Both the position numbers and the translations under genes were made by a program. This document shows positions 63,630 through 64,000 of a stretch of DNA of 64,000 bases, in pieces (position 1 is the stretch's first letter; each line of letters starts with the position of its first letter). The notes under the pieces are model-generated. The model was not told the DNA's origin, did no database searches, and saw only the letters and a list, made by a program, of their open reading frames with translations. The stretch covers positions 1,178,001 through 1,242,000 of the forward strand of contig BDSL01000019.1 of assembly GCA_003116995.1 (NCBI GenBank), given 5' to 3'. Source of the DNA: Yamagishiella unicocca. Taxonomy: Eukaryota > Chlorophyta > Chlorophyceae > Chlamydomonadales > Volvocaceae.

Positions 63630-64000
63630 TGCACTTCGATCTTTCATTAGTGAATTTTTTGTGGGAATCGGTTGGGTGCCTCTCTTGTGGCCTGCCGTAG
63701 AGGCCGTTTCCTTACCTGGCGTTTTACATACATAATTCCCACAGACTGCACCTGATGTCCTTCCCTCATGCGCAGCGATCACGCACTTTCAGAATATACC
63801 ACAGGTTTAATACCGCGAAATCAGCGTAAACGCCGTACCGTCAACAAAATTCACATGAAGCCTTCACAGCGCAGCGTTATTTCCATTATAAGCCATAGTT
63901 AGTTATTTTTTATCGCACAGTCTGCTTTCTTGTTGGCATCGTTTCAGTGGAACTATAACGAATGCGTCCACTATTCCAGTCTAACCATCGTTATCTGTAC
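63630..64000. other. AT-rich tail of the window; nothing identified
   Basis: Either an intron or the 3' flank of the membrane-protein gene. No reading frame, element or RNA gene is visible. Confidence 0.35.

Overview
This is nuclear DNA from a green alga, most likely a chlamydomonadalean/volvocine alga (Chlamydomonas, Gonium, Eudorina or Volvox relatives). The evidence is GC-rich coding sequence, many short GT-AG introns (often GTGAGT/GTGCGT donors and pyrimidine-rich CAG acceptors), TGTAA-type poly(A) signals, low-complexity Ala/Gly/Pro/Ser/Gln insertions, heavy tandem-repeat content in introns, and plastid-related genes with algal features. Gene models were built by hand by joining exons whose splice phases match. 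Exon coordinates in the evidence fields are readings of the sequence, not transcript data.

Layout. 1-1.8 kb: no gene seen. 1.8-7.5 kb (-): a protein with armadillo/HEAT-like helices, interrupted by a Gly/Thr simple repeat. 9.3-16.2 kb (+): RNase J (metallo-beta-lactamase/beta-CASP), with 13 exons resolved; intron 1 carries eight tandem CACGTG boxes. 17.6-18.9 kb (-): a small predicted glycosylated single-pass membrane protein. 20.0-20.2 kb (+): a tiny possible tail-anchored protein. 22.2-30.0 kb (-): a 1714-residue RS/RD-rich nuclear protein, 8 exons. 30.7-32.8 kb (+): an unrecognised multi-exon gene, head-to-head with the RS gene. 34.2-38.7 kb (-): a 1204-residue protein with a 32-residue repeat in 13 copies. 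39.2-41.7 kb (+): ClpR2-like subunit of the plastid Clp protease, 8 exons. 42.0-45.7 kb (+): RAD9 of the 9-1-1 checkpoint clamp, 10 exons. 46.9-52.6 kb (+): a divergent ADP-glucose pyrophosphorylase, 12 exons. 54-55.1 kb: satellite-like repeats. 55.2-56.1 kb: two convergent intron-containing tRNA-Asp(GUC) genes flanking a perfect 279-bp tandem duplication. 56.1-57.4 kb: a 5'-truncated non-LTR retrotransposon fragment that begins next to one of the tRNAs. 58.5-62.9 kb (-): DDX49/Dbp8 DEAD-box RNA helicase, 9 exons. 63.2 kb to the end (+): a small predicted membrane protein, possibly only a first exon.

The genes are ordinary unlinked nuclear loci rather than an operon. Plastid functions are well represented (RNA processing by RNase J, proteolysis by ClpR2, starch precursor synthesis by the AGPase homologue), next to nuclear RNA biology (RS protein, Dbp8) and genome maintenance (RAD9). 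Several gene pairs are head-to-head and may share promoters: armadillo/RNase J, RS protein/30.7-kb gene, repeat protein/CLPR2, DBP8/membrane protein. CLPR2 and RAD9 are tandem with only 287 bp between stop and start.

The items most worth following up are the AGPase homologue with a remodelled nucleotide-binding motif, the tRNA-Asp/duplication/retrotransposon locus, the G-box array in the RNase J intron, and the two large unrecognised proteins.
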